Positions 45,162 through 54,043 are shown, counted from the stretch's first letter. The stretch: DNA of 64,000 bases from CAYLQA01 sp964385695 (GCA_964385695.1 CAYLQA010000001.1:1-64000), one strand, 5' to 3'. Program-made: numbers and translations. Notes: a model not told the origin generated them from the sequence alone.

Positions 45162-45581
45162 ATGGTGCAAATTATTGAGTGGCAGGATGAGTATTCCGTT
45201 GGCATTGAGGAGGTCGATGCCCAACATAAAGAACTGGTTGCAATTTTAGATGATCTATACAATGCTCTTTTAAAGGCCCAGGGCGCTGAAGTCGTCGGTT
45301 CGACCTTGGAACGCCTCACAGAATATACCCGTAACCATTTTGCCACAGAAGAGCGCTTGTTTAAAAAGTACAGTTATCCCGAAGAGCAGGAGCATAAGAA
45401 GGAGCACGGGGAGTTTCTTCAAAAGCTCAACTCGTTCATTAAAGAGCATGAACGGGGCAACAAGCTCATAGGGGTGGATTTGGTTCACTTTGTCCGAGAC
45501 TGGTTCGAAGACCACTTCAAGGTTACGGACTACAGATACAGTTCATTTTTTAAAGAGGTGGGAGTTGCCAAACGGAACTAA
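45162..45581 (+). CDS. Bacteriohemerythrin
   Basis: A 139-residue O2-binding diiron protein with all usual ligands: GIEEVDAQHKEL, HFATEERLF, EEQEHKKEHGEF and DWFEDHFKVTDYRY. The likely role in an anaerobe is O2 sensing, delivery or detoxification. The start at 45162 was chosen over an upstream frame. It precedes the DUF116 gene by 31 bases. Confidence 0.93.
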   Translation: MVQIIEWQDEYSVGIEEVDAQHKELVAILDDLYNALLKAQGAEVVGSTLERLTEYTRNHFATEERLFKKYSYPEEQEHKKEHGEFLQKLNSFIKEHERGNKLIGVDLVHFVRDWFEDHFKVTDYRYSSFFKEVGVAKRN

Positions 45582-45612
45582 AGTGTTGCAGGAGGTTGAG
45601 GGGAGAATTTTT

Positions 45613-46296
45613 ATGCCAAAGGATGTGAACATGCTTCCCTCCTGTAAGGATGAAACCCTTGCCGGTAAAAGCTCCTGGCCCCTGGCCTGGATCAGCTTGC
45701 CTATTCTTGTTTTTCTCTATAAGCCGCTGAGTAAATGGTTGCCGCGTTTTGATAAGGATGGCTATGTCCGTCGCATCGTGGCAACGGGCAACGCCTTTTT
45801 TAAAGAGCGTTTTAGTCGTATACCTTACAGGGAACGGATGCTTTTCTTGCCCTATTGCTTAAGGGCCAAGGAGTGTCCGACCACCATTGCTCCTGACAAA
45901 GGATTGCTCTGCCCGGACGATTGCGATGTCGACTGCCGTTTGATGGAGATGAAGAAAAAGGCTCTGGATTTAGGCTATCAGGCCGTTCATATCGTGGTCA
46001 GTGGCAAGTTGCATAAAAAAGAGGGTGTTCTGCGCAGCCGTGATTTTCTGGTGCGCCAGATCGAGCAGTATAAGCCCCGAGCCGTGATCGGCTGCCTGTG
46101 CACCAGGGATTTGAGAGAAAAATATCTCTGTTCAAAGAACCTCTCGCCCGATGGCACCTTGGGCAAACACGGCCTCAAGGTGATCCCCCAAGTGGCCCTG
46201 CTCAAAAATTGCAGCTGCCGCCAAAGTGATGTGGAGTGGGAGTGCCTTGACGAGCTGATCGGATTGTGCAGCGATAAAGAAACAATGTGTAAATAA
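45613..46296 (+). CDS. DUF116 Cys-rich membrane-anchored protein
   Basis: A 227-residue DUF116 protein with one N-terminal membrane segment (SSWPLAWISLPILVFLY). The soluble part carries many cysteines: FLPYCLRAKECPT, LLCPDDCDVDC, IGCLCTRDL and NCSCRQSDVEWEC, which could bind a cluster. DUF116 has no proven role. The start at 45613 follows GGGGAG. Confidence 0.85.
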   Translation: MPKDVNMLPSCKDETLAGKSSWPLAWISLPILVFLYKPLSKWLPRFDKDGYVRRIVATGNAFFKERFSRIPYRERMLFLPYCLRAKECPTTIAPDKGLLCPDDCDVDCRLMEMKKKALDLGYQAVHIVVSGKLHKKEGVLRSRDFLVRQIEQYKPRAVIGCLCTRDLREKYLCSKNLSPDGTLGKHGLKVIPQVALLKNCSCRQSDVEWECLDELIGLCSDKETMCK

Positions 46297-46311
46297 TTAC
46301 TGGAGAGCAGG

Positions 46312-46881
46312 ATGGACAACTTGGTCCGTTACGGAATTACTCTTTTTTTGTCAGTATTGCTGGCAAGCTGTGCGGCACCCAAAGGTTCCAACGTGGCCGA
46401 AAAAAGGGACCATATTCAACAGATGCGTGAACAGACCCTGACCAAGCTTTTTAAGGAAAGGCCGCACACCAGAAAGATCGTCAAATCGGCCGTAGGCTAT
46501 GGGGTGTTCAGCAACATCAACACCAATCTTTTTCTGTTCAGTACTGCCAAAGGCTACGGGGTGGTAAAGGACAACCGCACCGGCAAGTACACCTACATGA
46601 AGATGTTCCAGGGCGGTGTCGGGCCGGGCTTGGGCATCAAGGATTTCCGGGCAGTTCTGGTTTTTAAGAGCAGAAAGGTCATGGATGATTTTGTCAATAA
46701 GGGCTGGGAGTTCGGCGGCCACGCCGATGCCGCAGCCAAGTCCGGAGAAAAGGGCGGGGCGGCAGGGGCCGAAGGCTATGTGGCAAAGGATATCTTGCTC
46801 TACACCTTGACCGAGGCCGGTGCTGCGCTCCAGGCCACGGTAGCCGGGACAAAATACTGGAAGGATGATGAGTTGAATTAG
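46312..46881 (+). CDS. YSC84/SYLF-domain lipoprotein
   Basis: A 189-residue lipoprotein (LFLSVLLASCAAP, Cys 20). The SYLF lipid-binding domain follows: VKSAVGYGVFSNINTNLFLF, GYGVVKDNRTGKYTYMKM, GGVGPGLGIKDFRAVLVFKS. Family members bind phosphoinositides in eukaryotes; the bacterial role is unclear. It is 15 bases after the DUF116 gene and is followed by a strong terminator. Confidence 0.88.
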   Translation: MDNLVRYGITLFLSVLLASCAAPKGSNVAEKRDHIQQMREQTLTKLFKERPHTRKIVKSAVGYGVFSNINTNLFLFSTAKGYGVVKDNRTGKYTYMKMFQGGVGPGLGIKDFRAVLVFKSRKVMDDFVNKGWEFGGHADAAAKSGEKGGAAGAEGYVAKDILLYTLTEAGAALQATVAGTKYWKDDELN

Positions 46882-46910
46882 GGAGTGTATGAAAGAAATG
46901 ATTTTTTACA

Positions 46911-46937
46911 AGGGGAGCGCAAGCTCCCCTTTTTTTA
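46911..46937 (+). terminator. Rho-independent terminator
   Basis: GGGGAGC-GCAA-GCTCCCC followed by seven T residues, 30 bases after the YSC84 gene. Confidence 0.9.
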
Positions 46938-46972
46938 TGTTCTGCCTCACATCTGTTTGCTGAAAATAACAT

Positions 46973-47003
46973 GGATCGCAGCTCTTTCAAGGAGCTGCGA
47001 TCC
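46973..47003. repeat. Perfect 12-bp hairpin
   Basis: GGATCGCAGCTC and GAGCTGCGATCC pair fully around a 7-base loop. No T run follows, so it is not a standard terminator. It lies before a small frame and the PAS gene. Confidence 0.45.
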
Positions 47004-47055
47004 GAGCATCACGCAACAATCCATAAGAAGGTATCTAAAGTATACAGGTCGAATG

Positions 47056-47187
47056 AAATCGATGTCAAAGGCAATTATGAGAAAAAATAAGCTAAATTGG
47101 GGGGATATCTCTATTGGTGCGACATTTTGTCCGCTATTCATTTTTTTGTTTTATGGTATTTTTATAGCGCCCAACAAAAACGCTTGA
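47056..47187 (+). CDS. Possible 43-residue single-span membrane peptide
   Basis: MKSMSKAIMRKNKLNWGDIS leads to one hydrophobic segment (ATFCPLFIFLFYGIFI). The ribosome site is poor and there are no homologues I recognise. It fills the gap between the terminator at 46911 and the PAS gene. It may be spurious. Confidence 0.25.
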   Translation, partial: KSMSKAIMRKNKLNWGDISIGATFCPLFIFLFYGIFIAPNKNA

Positions 47188-47209
47188 GAGGGTGTAGGGA
47201 TGGGGTGCG

Positions 47210-47677
47210 ATGGAAAGTTCTCTTTTTAAGGCTGTAATCGACGAGGCGAGTGACGAGTATTATCTTTTTGATAAAACAGGAAAGATTGTATACGCCAATG
47301 AGGCTGCGGCAAAGAGTTTGGGTTACTCTTTAGTCGGGCTCACTTCCTTAAGCCTGTCTGATATTGATCTTGGATACGGTCCTGATTTTTCTTCTCATTT
47401 TGAACAGTTGCGCCTGAAACAGGTGATCCGCCTGGAGACGGAACACCGTACGAAGGATTGTCCGGTGATTCACAAGGAGGTGACCAGTTTCTGTTTTAAG
47501 CAGGATGGCCAGGAGTTTCTCTCTGCCTTTGCCCATGACTTGGCGCCCGTTTTACATCCTCGAGTTGTTCTTTTTCGTCTTCTCACAGTAAACAGCGGGC
47601 AAGGAGCGCGGCCCGTTTTTTTACACCCTTTAAATTTTCTATGCAGTGCAACTTGTTTGTTAATAATTACAAAATGA
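47210..47677 (+). CDS. Single PAS-domain protein, C-terminus uncertain
   Basis: Residues 1-110 are a PAS sensor domain (DEYYLFDKTGKIVYANEAAA, LGYSLVGLTSLSLSDIDLGY). The last 45 residues have no similarity and run through a terminator at 47594-47622. A shift after LAPV would end the protein at a TAA near 47590, just before the terminator, so the annotated tail may come from a frameshift or be nonfunctional. Nothing shows its partner. Confidence 0.6.
   Translation: MESSLFKAVIDEASDEYYLFDKTGKIVYANEAAAKSLGYSLVGLTSLSLSDIDLGYGPDFSSHFEQLRLKQVIRLETEHRTKDCPVIHKEVTSFCFKQDGQEFLSAFAHDLAPVLHPRVVLFRLLTVNSGQGARPVFLHPLNFLCSATCLLIITK
47594..47622 (+). terminator. Terminator inside the PAS reading frame
   Basis: CGGGC (47596-47600) and GCCCG (47611-47615) pair ahead of seven T residues. 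It lies about 55 bases before the stop of the reading frame at 47677. Confidence 0.55.
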
Positions 47678-47798
47678 TACGCTGTTTTGTGTAAATGTGA
47701 AATTGCTAAAACTGTTAAATTGTAACTTCCTGATTCTGGGTTTTTTATTTTGATGCAGTATACTGATTGGTAGTTGAGCGGAACCAAGGAGGATTGAT

Positions 47799-48152
47799 AT
47801 GGCGGAACAAAAGATTGCCATCTTTGCCTTTGACGGGGAACCGGCCTGCTTTGCCCACGCCCTGCTTAACGGGATGGATATGCAGCAGCGCGGTTGGCAA
47901 GTGCGTTTAATAATCGAGGGCAGGGCAACAGCCCTGGTGCGGGATTTGAATGATATGGAAAAGCCTTTTGCTCCAGTCTATGCCAAGGCAAAAGGAGCGG
48001 GGTTGATTGATTGCGTCTGCCGGGCCTGCGCATATAAAATGGGTGCGTTGGCTGCTGCCGAGGAGCAGGGGCTGCGGATTTGCGAGGAAATGAACGGCCA
48101 CCCCAGCATGGCCCGTTATCGTGAAGAGGGGTATGAAATTATAACCATCTAG
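47799..48152 (+). CDS. Cytoplasmic DsrE-family protein
   Basis: A 117-residue protein, KIAIFAFDGEPACFAHALLN, then GWQVRLIIEGRATALV and DCVCRACAYKMGALAAAEEQ. The CVCRACA motif is conserved in a DsrE-like subgroup of strict anaerobes and could carry persulfide sulfur. It starts after AAGGAGG. It precedes the rhodanese-ferritin gene by 125 bases, which also suggests sulfur handling. Confidence 0.75.
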   Translation: MAEQKIAIFAFDGEPACFAHALLNGMDMQQRGWQVRLIIEGRATALVRDLNDMEKPFAPVYAKAKGAGLIDCVCRACAYKMGALAAAEEQGLRICEEMNGHPSMARYREEGYEIITI

Positions 48153-48277
48153 GTATTTGGCTGCCGAGTGATGAGGTGTGGCCAGAGACTGACCGGAGAA
48201 ATCTGATCTTACCTGCCTATCATTATATAGATGGTGGTTGGTGAACTAAGAACGAAGAAGAACCCTGGAGTAGAAAT

Positions 48278-49102
48278 ATGGATTGGAAGAGTTTGTTTAC
48301 CCCGGTGCGGAATATGTCCAGCCAAGAGGCCAAAGAGTTTATGGCCCAGCGTAAGGCGGATCAATTTCAGCTGCTTGACGTGCGGCAGCCAAGGGAATAT
48401 GAGGCAGGGCATCTGGCCGGGGCATTGTTGATTCCACTTAAAGAGTTGCCGTCTCGCTTAGCGGAACTGGATAAGAAAAAGCCGACCATTGTTTATTGCG
48501 CCATTGGCGGACGCAGTAAAGCGGCGGCCCAGCTTCTCGCTGGCAAGGATTTTGCAGATGTATTTAACATGACAGGAGGGATCAAGGCCTGGGATGGAAG
48601 ACAGGCCACCGGCCCCCAAGAAGCCGGACTCGAGTTTTTTACCGGCCATGAGGAGTATGAGGATGGAGTTGCCTTGGCCTATGCCATGGAGGATGGCCTG
48701 CAGGAGTTTTATCGCATCATGGCCCAACGAGCAGATGATGAAGAGCAAAAGGCCATGTATGAGCGGCTGGTTGGCTTTGAGGATATCCACAAGGAACGGC
48801 TGATGAATGAGTACCGCGAGTTCCATAACGGCGATGAGCTTGATGTAAAAGGGTTGCCCGGTGTTATGGAAGGCGGGAGAAGCATCGACGACTTTGTTAA
48901 ACGGGTGGAGGTTATGATCCAGGATAAGCGCGACATCATCGAGCTTGCCATGATGTTGGAGACCCAAGCCCTTGATCTATACAGCCGTATGGCCCAGAAG
49001 AGTGAAAAGCCAGAGGCCAAAGAGCTCTTTCTGCGCCTGGCCGAAGAAGAAAATATGCATCTTGGTTATCTGGCCAAGGAGCTGGATAAAATTTTAGGTT
49101 AA
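48278..49102 (+). CDS. Rhodanese fused to ferritin-like (rubrerythrin-type) domain
   Basis: Residues 1-110 are a rhodanese domain (LLDVRQPREYEAGHLAGALL; active loop IVYCAIGGRSKAAA, Cys in YCAIGGR). Residues 125-274 are a ferritin-like four-helix bundle with diiron ligands (EDGLQEFYRIMAQR, EDIHKERL, ETQALDLYSRMAQ, EEENMHLGYL). Such fusions occur in anaerobes and are thought to link sulfur transfer with peroxide or O2 removal. It is 3 bases before the PAS kinase gene. Confidence 0.88.
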   Translation: MDWKSLFTPVRNMSSQEAKEFMAQRKADQFQLLDVRQPREYEAGHLAGALLIPLKELPSRLAELDKKKPTIVYCAIGGRSKAAAQLLAGKDFADVFNMTGGIKAWDGRQATGPQEAGLEFFTGHEEYEDGVALAYAMEDGLQEFYRIMAQRADDEEQKAMYERLVGFEDIHKERLMNEYREFHNGDELDVKGLPGVMEGGRSIDDFVKRVEVMIQDKRDIIELAMMLETQALDLYSRMAQKSEKPEAKELFLRLAEEENMHLGYLAKELDKILG

Positions 49103-49105
49103 CGG

Positions 49106-51130
49106 ATGAATAGACAGCGGGATCGCAGAGTTGCCAAGGCAGACCGACGTATAGTCGGCCGGATGCTGGTTGAAAATCTCAGATTTTTTCAATCGGTCAT
49201 CAACGGTGTCACCGATCCGATTTTGGTGATCGGGACCGACAGAAGGGTGAAATTGCTCAACTCTGCGGCCCGCGATTTCCCCGTTCTCAGCCATCTCAAA
49301 GGAAAATTTCCGGAAAACGCCCATTGCTACAAGGTGCTGTTTGGTTGCGATAAGACTTGCGAGGAGGTAGGACGCGCCTGCCCCTTGGTGGAGGTTATCG
49401 AATCCGGCTGCACTGTCACCGTGGAGCACGATATCACCCTGGTCGGCGGCGAGGTCCGTTCCTATGAGATCCTCGCCTCTCCCCTGTGGAGCGAGAGTGG
49501 CGATCTTTTGGGTATTATTGAATCATTACGGGATGTTACCGAGCGAAATAAGGCCACCCGTGCTCTCAAGGAAAGCCATGAGGAGTTGGAGGTTCGCATC
49601 CAAGAGCGTACCTTTGACCTGCTCAAGGTCAATGAGACCCTGCAACAGGAGGTGGAGGAGCGCCGCTGGGCTGAGGATCGGCTGATCCAGTCCATTGAAC
49701 AGGCGGATCTCGTCTACCGGGTTATTCCCAGCGCTATCTTTACCGTGGATCTTGAGCGCAATATTACCAGCTGGAACAACAAGGCTGAAGCGGTCACCGG
49801 TTTTAAGCGTGAGGAGGTCCTGGGCAAGCCCTGTTCCATCTTCGCCCTCAACCCTTGCACCACACGCTGCGGCGTGTTTTCAGATGCAGTTGCCAAGCCC
49901 ATTATTGCCAAAGAGTGCCGGATCAAGACCAAGGACGGCAGGGTCCGCATCATCTCGAAAAATGCCGAGCTGCTGAGAGGGGCAGAAGGCGAGGTGGTCG
50001 GGGCGGTGGAGAGTTTTGAGGATATCACCGACTCCAAGGAAGTGGAACAGCACCTCAGGACCGAGCGCGACAAGTTTCGCGGCATTCTCTCGGCCCTTGA
50101 TCAGGGCATGCATATCCTCAATCGTGATTTTATCATCGAATACCAAAATGAAATTCTGCGTGAGATCTTCGGCGATAAAATTGGTGAAAAATGCTACCAG
50201 GTCTATAAGCAGCGCGATATGCCGTGCGAGGTCTGCCGGATGCATGAGGCTATTGATAGCAGTCTGATCCAACGCACAGAAGAGGTGATGAGTAACGGCC
50301 GCCATTACCAACAGAGTTACGTGCCCTTTGAAGATATTGACGGCGAGACCAAGGCCCTGATTCTGCTCAGGGATATCACCGAAGAAAAGGCATTCCAAGC
50401 GGAAACCATGCGTGCCGGGCAGCTGGCCTCCATTGGTGAGCTTGCCGCCGGTGTGGCCCATGAGATCAACAATCCCATTAACGGTATCATCAATTACGCC
50501 CAGATCCTGCTCGACGACGGACAGGATGAGGAGGGTGTGGACATGCTTGACCGGGTTATTAAAGAAGGCGAGCGCATTGCGGATATCGTGCGCAACCTCC
50601 TTTTCTTTGCCCGCCAACGCCAGGAAGAGGCGGAGATCGTCGATGTCATCCAGGTGATTGAAGACTCGCTTGCCCTAATTAAGCATCAACTCCAGAAGGA
50701 TGGAGTGGAAATAGACATCGATATCCCCGATGTGTTACCGGAAGTTAAAGTTATCCCCCAACAGTTGCAGCAGGTTTTTCTCAACCTGCTCAGTAACGCC
50801 CGACATGCCCTCAACCAGCGTTATCCCGGACGCGACCCCGATAAGAAACTGGAGATCCGCAGCAAGGTGGTCAAACTGCAAGGTTCGCCCTATGTGCGCA
50901 CCACCTTTACGGACCATGGCACCGGAGTGCCCGAGGAGATCATCGAAAATATTTTTGATCCGTTTTTCTCCTCCAAAAAGCCAGGTGAAGGCACCGGCTT
51001 AGGGCTTTCCATCAGCCATGGCCTGATCAAGGATTTCCACGGCTTCTTAGCGGTTGAGAGCCGAGCAGGCGAGCAGACGACCATGATTGTGGATCTGCCT
51101 GCCGCCAGTTCGGTAAGCGAGAACTTATGA
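49106..51130 (+). CDS. PAS histidine kinase, sensor of the sigma-54 circuit
   Basis: A soluble 674-residue kinase. Three PAS domains (about 25-135, 195-310, 325-435) carry paired cysteines (CYKVLFGCDKTCEEVGRACP, CTTRCGVF, CYQVYKQRDMPCEVC), suggesting a redox or metal cue. The kinase core has H box GELAAGVAHEINNPINGI, N box (FLNLLSNARHAL), G1 DHGTGVP and G2 GEGTGLGLS. It overlaps the NtrC-type regulator by ATGA, so the two are a pair. A related but altered kinase sits at 59497. Confidence 0.92.
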   Translation: MNRQRDRRVAKADRRIVGRMLVENLRFFQSVINGVTDPILVIGTDRRVKLLNSAARDFPVLSHLKGKFPENAHCYKVLFGCDKTCEEVGRACPLVEVIESGCTVTVEHDITLVGGEVRSYEILASPLWSESGDLLGIIESLRDVTERNKATRALKESHEELEVRIQERTFDLLKVNETLQQEVEERRWAEDRLIQSIEQADLVYRVIPSAIFTVDLERNITSWNNKAEAVTGFKREEVLGKPCSIFALNPCTTRCGVFSDAVAKPIIAKECRIKTKDGRVRIISKNAELLRGAEGEVVGAVESFEDITDSKEVEQHLRTERDKFRGILSALDQGMHILNRDFIIEYQNEILREIFGDKIGEKCYQVYKQRDMPCEVCRMHEAIDSSLIQRTEEVMSNGRHYQQSYVPFEDIDGETKALILLRDITEEKAFQAETMRAGQLASIGELAAGVAHEINNPINGIINYAQILLDDGQDEEGVDMLDRVIKEGERIADIVRNLLFFARQRQEEAEIVDVIQVIEDSLALIKHQLQKDGVEIDIDIPDVLPEVKVIPQQLQQVFLNLLSNARHALNQRYPGRDPDKKLEIRSKVVKLQGSPYVRTTFTDHGTGVPEEIIENIFDPFFSSKKPGEGTGLGLSISHGLIKDFHGFLAVESRAGEQTTMIVDLPAASSVSENL

Positions 51131-52950
51131 GTGCGAAGAAGGATGTGGCGATGATAGATCTGGACAAAACAGAGAGCAGGATCCTCGTAGTGGACGACGA
51201 GGAGAGTCTGCGGCTCACTTTTAAGATGTTTCTGAGTCGTGAGGGATATGGACCGATCACTACTGCTGATACCTTTGAGGAGGCTATCGGCCTCATTGAG
51301 GGGCAGGAGTTTGATCTGATTATCAGCGATATTGTAATGGAAGGCGCCTCAGGCATTGACCTGTTGCGTAGGGTAAAGGAGCTTGAGTTGCAATGCCCGG
51401 TGGTCATGGTTACCGGCTACCCGAACATCAATACCGCGGCCGAGGCCGTGCGGCTTGGTGCCTTTGATTATCTTTCCAAACCGGTGAAAAAGGCGGATTT
51501 GCTGCGCACTGCCCGCATGGCCCTGCAGCAGTTTTCCCTCTGGAAGGAAAAAGGGCTGCTTGAAAAACAAAAAGATCAGTATCAACAACAACTTGAGACC
51601 ATTTTCCGTAGCGTGCGGGATATGATCATCACCGTTGATCCTGGTATGAACATCATGCAGATGAACGCCCGAGCCGGTGAATGGGCGCAAAAAAATGTGC
51701 CGGAACTTGGTGTTGGCGCATCATTGAACATATTTCCCAAGCCAATGGGCATGTTTGTTTCCGATGTGCACAAGGTTTTAGAGACCGGTGAGGAGGTGCC
51801 TGAGCATCGGGTAGAGGTGGAATGCGAAGGTGGGGAGCGGCGCGTGTTTCGCATGTGTGCCGCCCCGCTTGAGACCAACAACGAGCGCATTGTAGACGGC
51901 GCATTGCTCTGTTTCCAGGACGTGAGCCGGCTTGAGGCCCTGGAGCAGCGCGGCAAGCGCAGCCATTTTCACCGTCTGGCAGGGAGCAGCAGGCCCATGC
52001 AGACAGTCTATACCCTGGTGGAAAATGTAGGACAGGTGGACACCTCGGTGCTTATCACCGGTGAATCCGGCACCGGTAAGGAGTTGGTTGCCGAGGCCCT
52101 GCATGCAGAGAGCAACCGGCACGATATGCCCCTGGTGAAATTCGATTGTACGGCCATACCGGAAAACCTTATGGAGAGTGAGCTTTTCGGCCATAAAAAG
52201 GGTGCCTTTACCGGAGCGGATCGCAATCGGGAAGGGCGTATTTTACAGGCGGACGGAGGCACCCTCTTTCTTGATGAAATTGGCGACATTTCCCCACTCA
52301 TGCAGCTCAGGCTTTTACGTTTTTTGCAGGAACGAACCTTTTATCCTGTGGGGGAGGATCGCCCGATATCCGTTGATGTACGGGTGATTGCCGCAACCAA
52401 TGCGGATCTTAAGGAGCGGGTGAAAAGATGTGATTTTAGAGAGGATCTCTATTATCGCCTACGGGTAGTGGATATAACTCTGCCGCCTTTGCGTGAACGA
52501 AACGGTGATCTCTCCATCCTGGTGAACATGTTTGTTGATCGATTCAGCAAACGGCTGGGCAAGATGATCACCGGTATCTCCGACCAGGCATTGGGTATGA
52601 TGGGAACCTATAACTGGCCCGGCAATGTCCGTGAGCTGGAGCATGTTATGGAACGCGCCTGTGTGCTCTGCGGCGAGGATACCATTACCACAAGAAATCT
52701 TCCTGATGAGATTCAGCAGGGGAGTGTGGCACCGGCTGGGAGTGTGTCAAATAATGAGCCTGCTTCGGGGGGCTTTACTGCTGGAGCGGATAATCTACCC
52801 CACGAGAGTGAGGAGGACAGGATTCTCCGCATCCTGAACCAGACCGATGGTAATAAGGCCAAGGCCGCTAGAATGCTCGGCATAGACCGGAGTACCCTCT
52901 ATAGAAAGATTAAAACCTATAACCTTGAATCCTGCCTGGAGACGGGTTAG
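51127..52950 (+). CDS. NtrC-type sigma-54 activator with receiver and PAS domains
   Basis: A 607-residue activator: receiver (ILVVDDEE, phospho-Asp in LIISDIVMEG), PAS (about 155-270), AAA+ domain with Walker A GESGTGKELVAEALH, sigma-54 contact loop KGAFTGAD, Walker B GGTLFLDEIGD, and a Fis-type helix-turn-helix at the end (NKAKAARMLGIDRSTLYRKI). It opens sigma-54 promoters using ATP after binding upstream sites. Three such promoters follow in the next 6 kb, with repeated TGTTGCAACA palindromes, so it very probably controls them. Confidence 0.95.
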   Translation: MSAKKDVAMIDLDKTESRILVVDDEESLRLTFKMFLSREGYGPITTADTFEEAIGLIEGQEFDLIISDIVMEGASGIDLLRRVKELELQCPVVMVTGYPNINTAAEAVRLGAFDYLSKPVKKADLLRTARMALQQFSLWKEKGLLEKQKDQYQQQLETIFRSVRDMIITVDPGMNIMQMNARAGEWAQKNVPELGVGASLNIFPKPMGMFVSDVHKVLETGEEVPEHRVEVECEGGERRVFRMCAAPLETNNERIVDGALLCFQDVSRLEALEQRGKRSHFHRLAGSSRPMQTVYTLVENVGQVDTSVLITGESGTGKELVAEALHAESNRHDMPLVKFDCTAIPENLMESELFGHKKGAFTGADRNREGRILQADGGTLFLDEIGDISPLMQLRLLRFLQERTFYPVGEDRPISVDVRVIAATNADLKERVKRCDFREDLYYRLRVVDITLPPLRERNGDLSILVNMFVDRFSKRLGKMITGISDQALGMMGTYNWPGNVRELEHVMERACVLCGEDTITTRNLPDEIQQGSVAPAGSVSNNEPASGGFTAGADNLPHESEEDRILRILNQTDGNKAKAARMLGIDRSTLYRKIKTYNLESCLETG

Positions 52951-52987
52951 CGCATTCCCTTGATGCATTCATACCGCTAAGATTCTG

Positions 52988-53015
52988 AGGGTCGGCATTC
53001 TGCCGGCCCTTTTTT
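52988..53015 (+). terminator. Rho-independent terminator
   Basis: GGGTCGGCA-TTC-TGCCGGCCC and six T residues, 40 bases after the activator stop. Confidence 0.9.
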
Positions 53016-53020
53016 ATGCC

Positions 53021-53114
53021 TGTTGCACAAAACAAAAGTGTTGCACTTGTGTTGGTGATGCAACAGTCGGTGCAGCAAGAGTGTTGCAATAGTGCGTTGT
53101 GTTGCAACACTTTT
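53021..53114. promoter_or_regulatory. Enhancer cluster of TGTTGCAACA sites
   Basis: Five TGTTG-based sites lie in 94 bases: TGTTGCA at 53021, 53039 and 53082, TGTTGGTGATGCAACA at 53050, and the perfect TGTTGCAACA at 53100-53109. The outer arms AAAAGTGTTGCA (53034) and TGCAACACTTTT (53103) are inverted copies. The cluster is 205-300 bases before the sigma-54 promoter at 53319, a usual enhancer distance. Confidence 0.7.
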
Positions 53115-53318
53115 CTAAAGACCTTCTTCTCTCATATACTTGTATCTTTCATTTTCCAATAAAACTTTTTATTTATTGTCTAACTTGTTGAAATTAAAGA
53201 ATTAATTCTGTGCCCGTAGTTGTTGTGTTAAGGGAAATGTTTTTTTAGATATTCTCCTTAAAAAACAAATAGTTAGGTTGTTTTTTGAGTGAATTGCCTC
53301 TTGGCCTCTCGATCATGT

Positions 53319-53334
53319 TGGCACAGCCTGTGCA
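53319..53334 (+). promoter_or_regulatory. Sigma-54 promoter
   Basis: TGGCAC-N5-GTGCA has the GG at -24 and the GC at -12 with correct spacing. Transcription would start near 53345, about 58 bases before the small membrane protein gene. Confidence 0.75.
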
Positions 53335-53402
53335 AACTATAAAAATCAAACGCGGCAAATAAGTTTTTAAGGTCGTAAAAACAATTATATAGGAGGCACA
53401 CC

Positions 53403-53618
53403 ATGCAAAAAACATTAGACAAAGAAAGAATGGGATTGAGCGCGATAGACCAAGAAGCAATCAATGATGGCGCATCTCAAGCTGGTGTCGGCGTTATTCT
53501 GGCCCTTGCCACTCTGATTGGAGCATGGGGAATTGCCTGTCTGGTAGGTGGAATCGGTAACTCCGGCGGCATCATGGCCATGGCTCGCGGTTGGCTGACT
53601 GCAGTAACAGGTATGTAA
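53403..53618 (+). CDS. Small membrane protein A of the sigma-54 circuit
   Basis: A 71-residue protein with a polar N-terminus (MQKTLDKERMGLSAIDQEAI) and a Gly/Ala-rich membrane segment (VGVILALATLIGAWGIACLV), then a short amphipathic end. It follows AGGAGG. No family is recognised. It is co-transcribed with the 108-residue membrane protein 44 bases downstream and appears to be a main product of the sigma-54 promoter at 53319. The size suggests a regulator or accessory subunit of a membrane complex. Confidence 0.8.
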   Translation: MQKTLDKERMGLSAIDQEAINDGASQAGVGVILALATLIGAWGIACLVGGIGNSGGIMAMARGWLTAVTGM

Positions 53619-53662
53619 TAAATAAACTTCAATATAAATGACTGGAGAAAGGAGAAACTAAA

Positions 53663-53989
53663 ATGGCAAATCAAATGACAAATATGACGGCTGAAGAGAA
53701 AAAAGGCGCTGGAATCTTCATGGCAATAATGGGCGGTATTGGAGCAGCAATTGGCTTATGGGCCATGACAGCCTTGGTCTTCAGTTTTTCCCAGGCCGGT
53801 AGTGCAAGTGAAGTACTGCGCCAGTACATGGTAGCTATCGGTCTTGTCAGTGAATTCAGTACACTTGTAGACTTTTACACCCACATCAAGGGTGTTGAGT
53901 ACCTGATCTGCGGTGCTTTCTTCTTCGCATTCCCTGTCTTCTTTAAGTATGTCAATCGTCCGCGCGCTGCTGTCCAAGGGGAACGCTAG
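53663..53989 (+). CDS. Small membrane protein B of the sigma-54 circuit
   Basis: A 108-residue protein with two membrane helices (FMAIMGGIGAAIGLWAMTAL and GVEYLICGAFFFAFPVFFKY) joined by a polar loop of about 45 residues (SQAGSASEVLRQ... FYTHIKG). It follows GAAAGGAGAA. No family is recognised. It pairs with the preceding 71-residue protein and is closed by a terminator at 54018. Confidence 0.8.
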   Translation: MANQMTNMTAEEKKGAGIFMAIMGGIGAAIGLWAMTALVFSFSQAGSASEVLRQYMVAIGLVSEFSTLVDFYTHIKGVEYLICGAFFFAFPVFFKYVNRPRAAVQGER

Positions 53990-54017
53990 AAAAAAATCCG
54001 CAACATCCTTCCTTCCG

Positions 54018-54043
54018 GCCCGGGCTTTGTCCCGGGCTTTTTT
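54018..54043 (+). terminator. Rho-independent terminator
   Basis: GCCCGGG-CTTTGT-CCCGGGC followed by six T residues, 28 bases after small membrane protein B. Confidence 0.9.
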
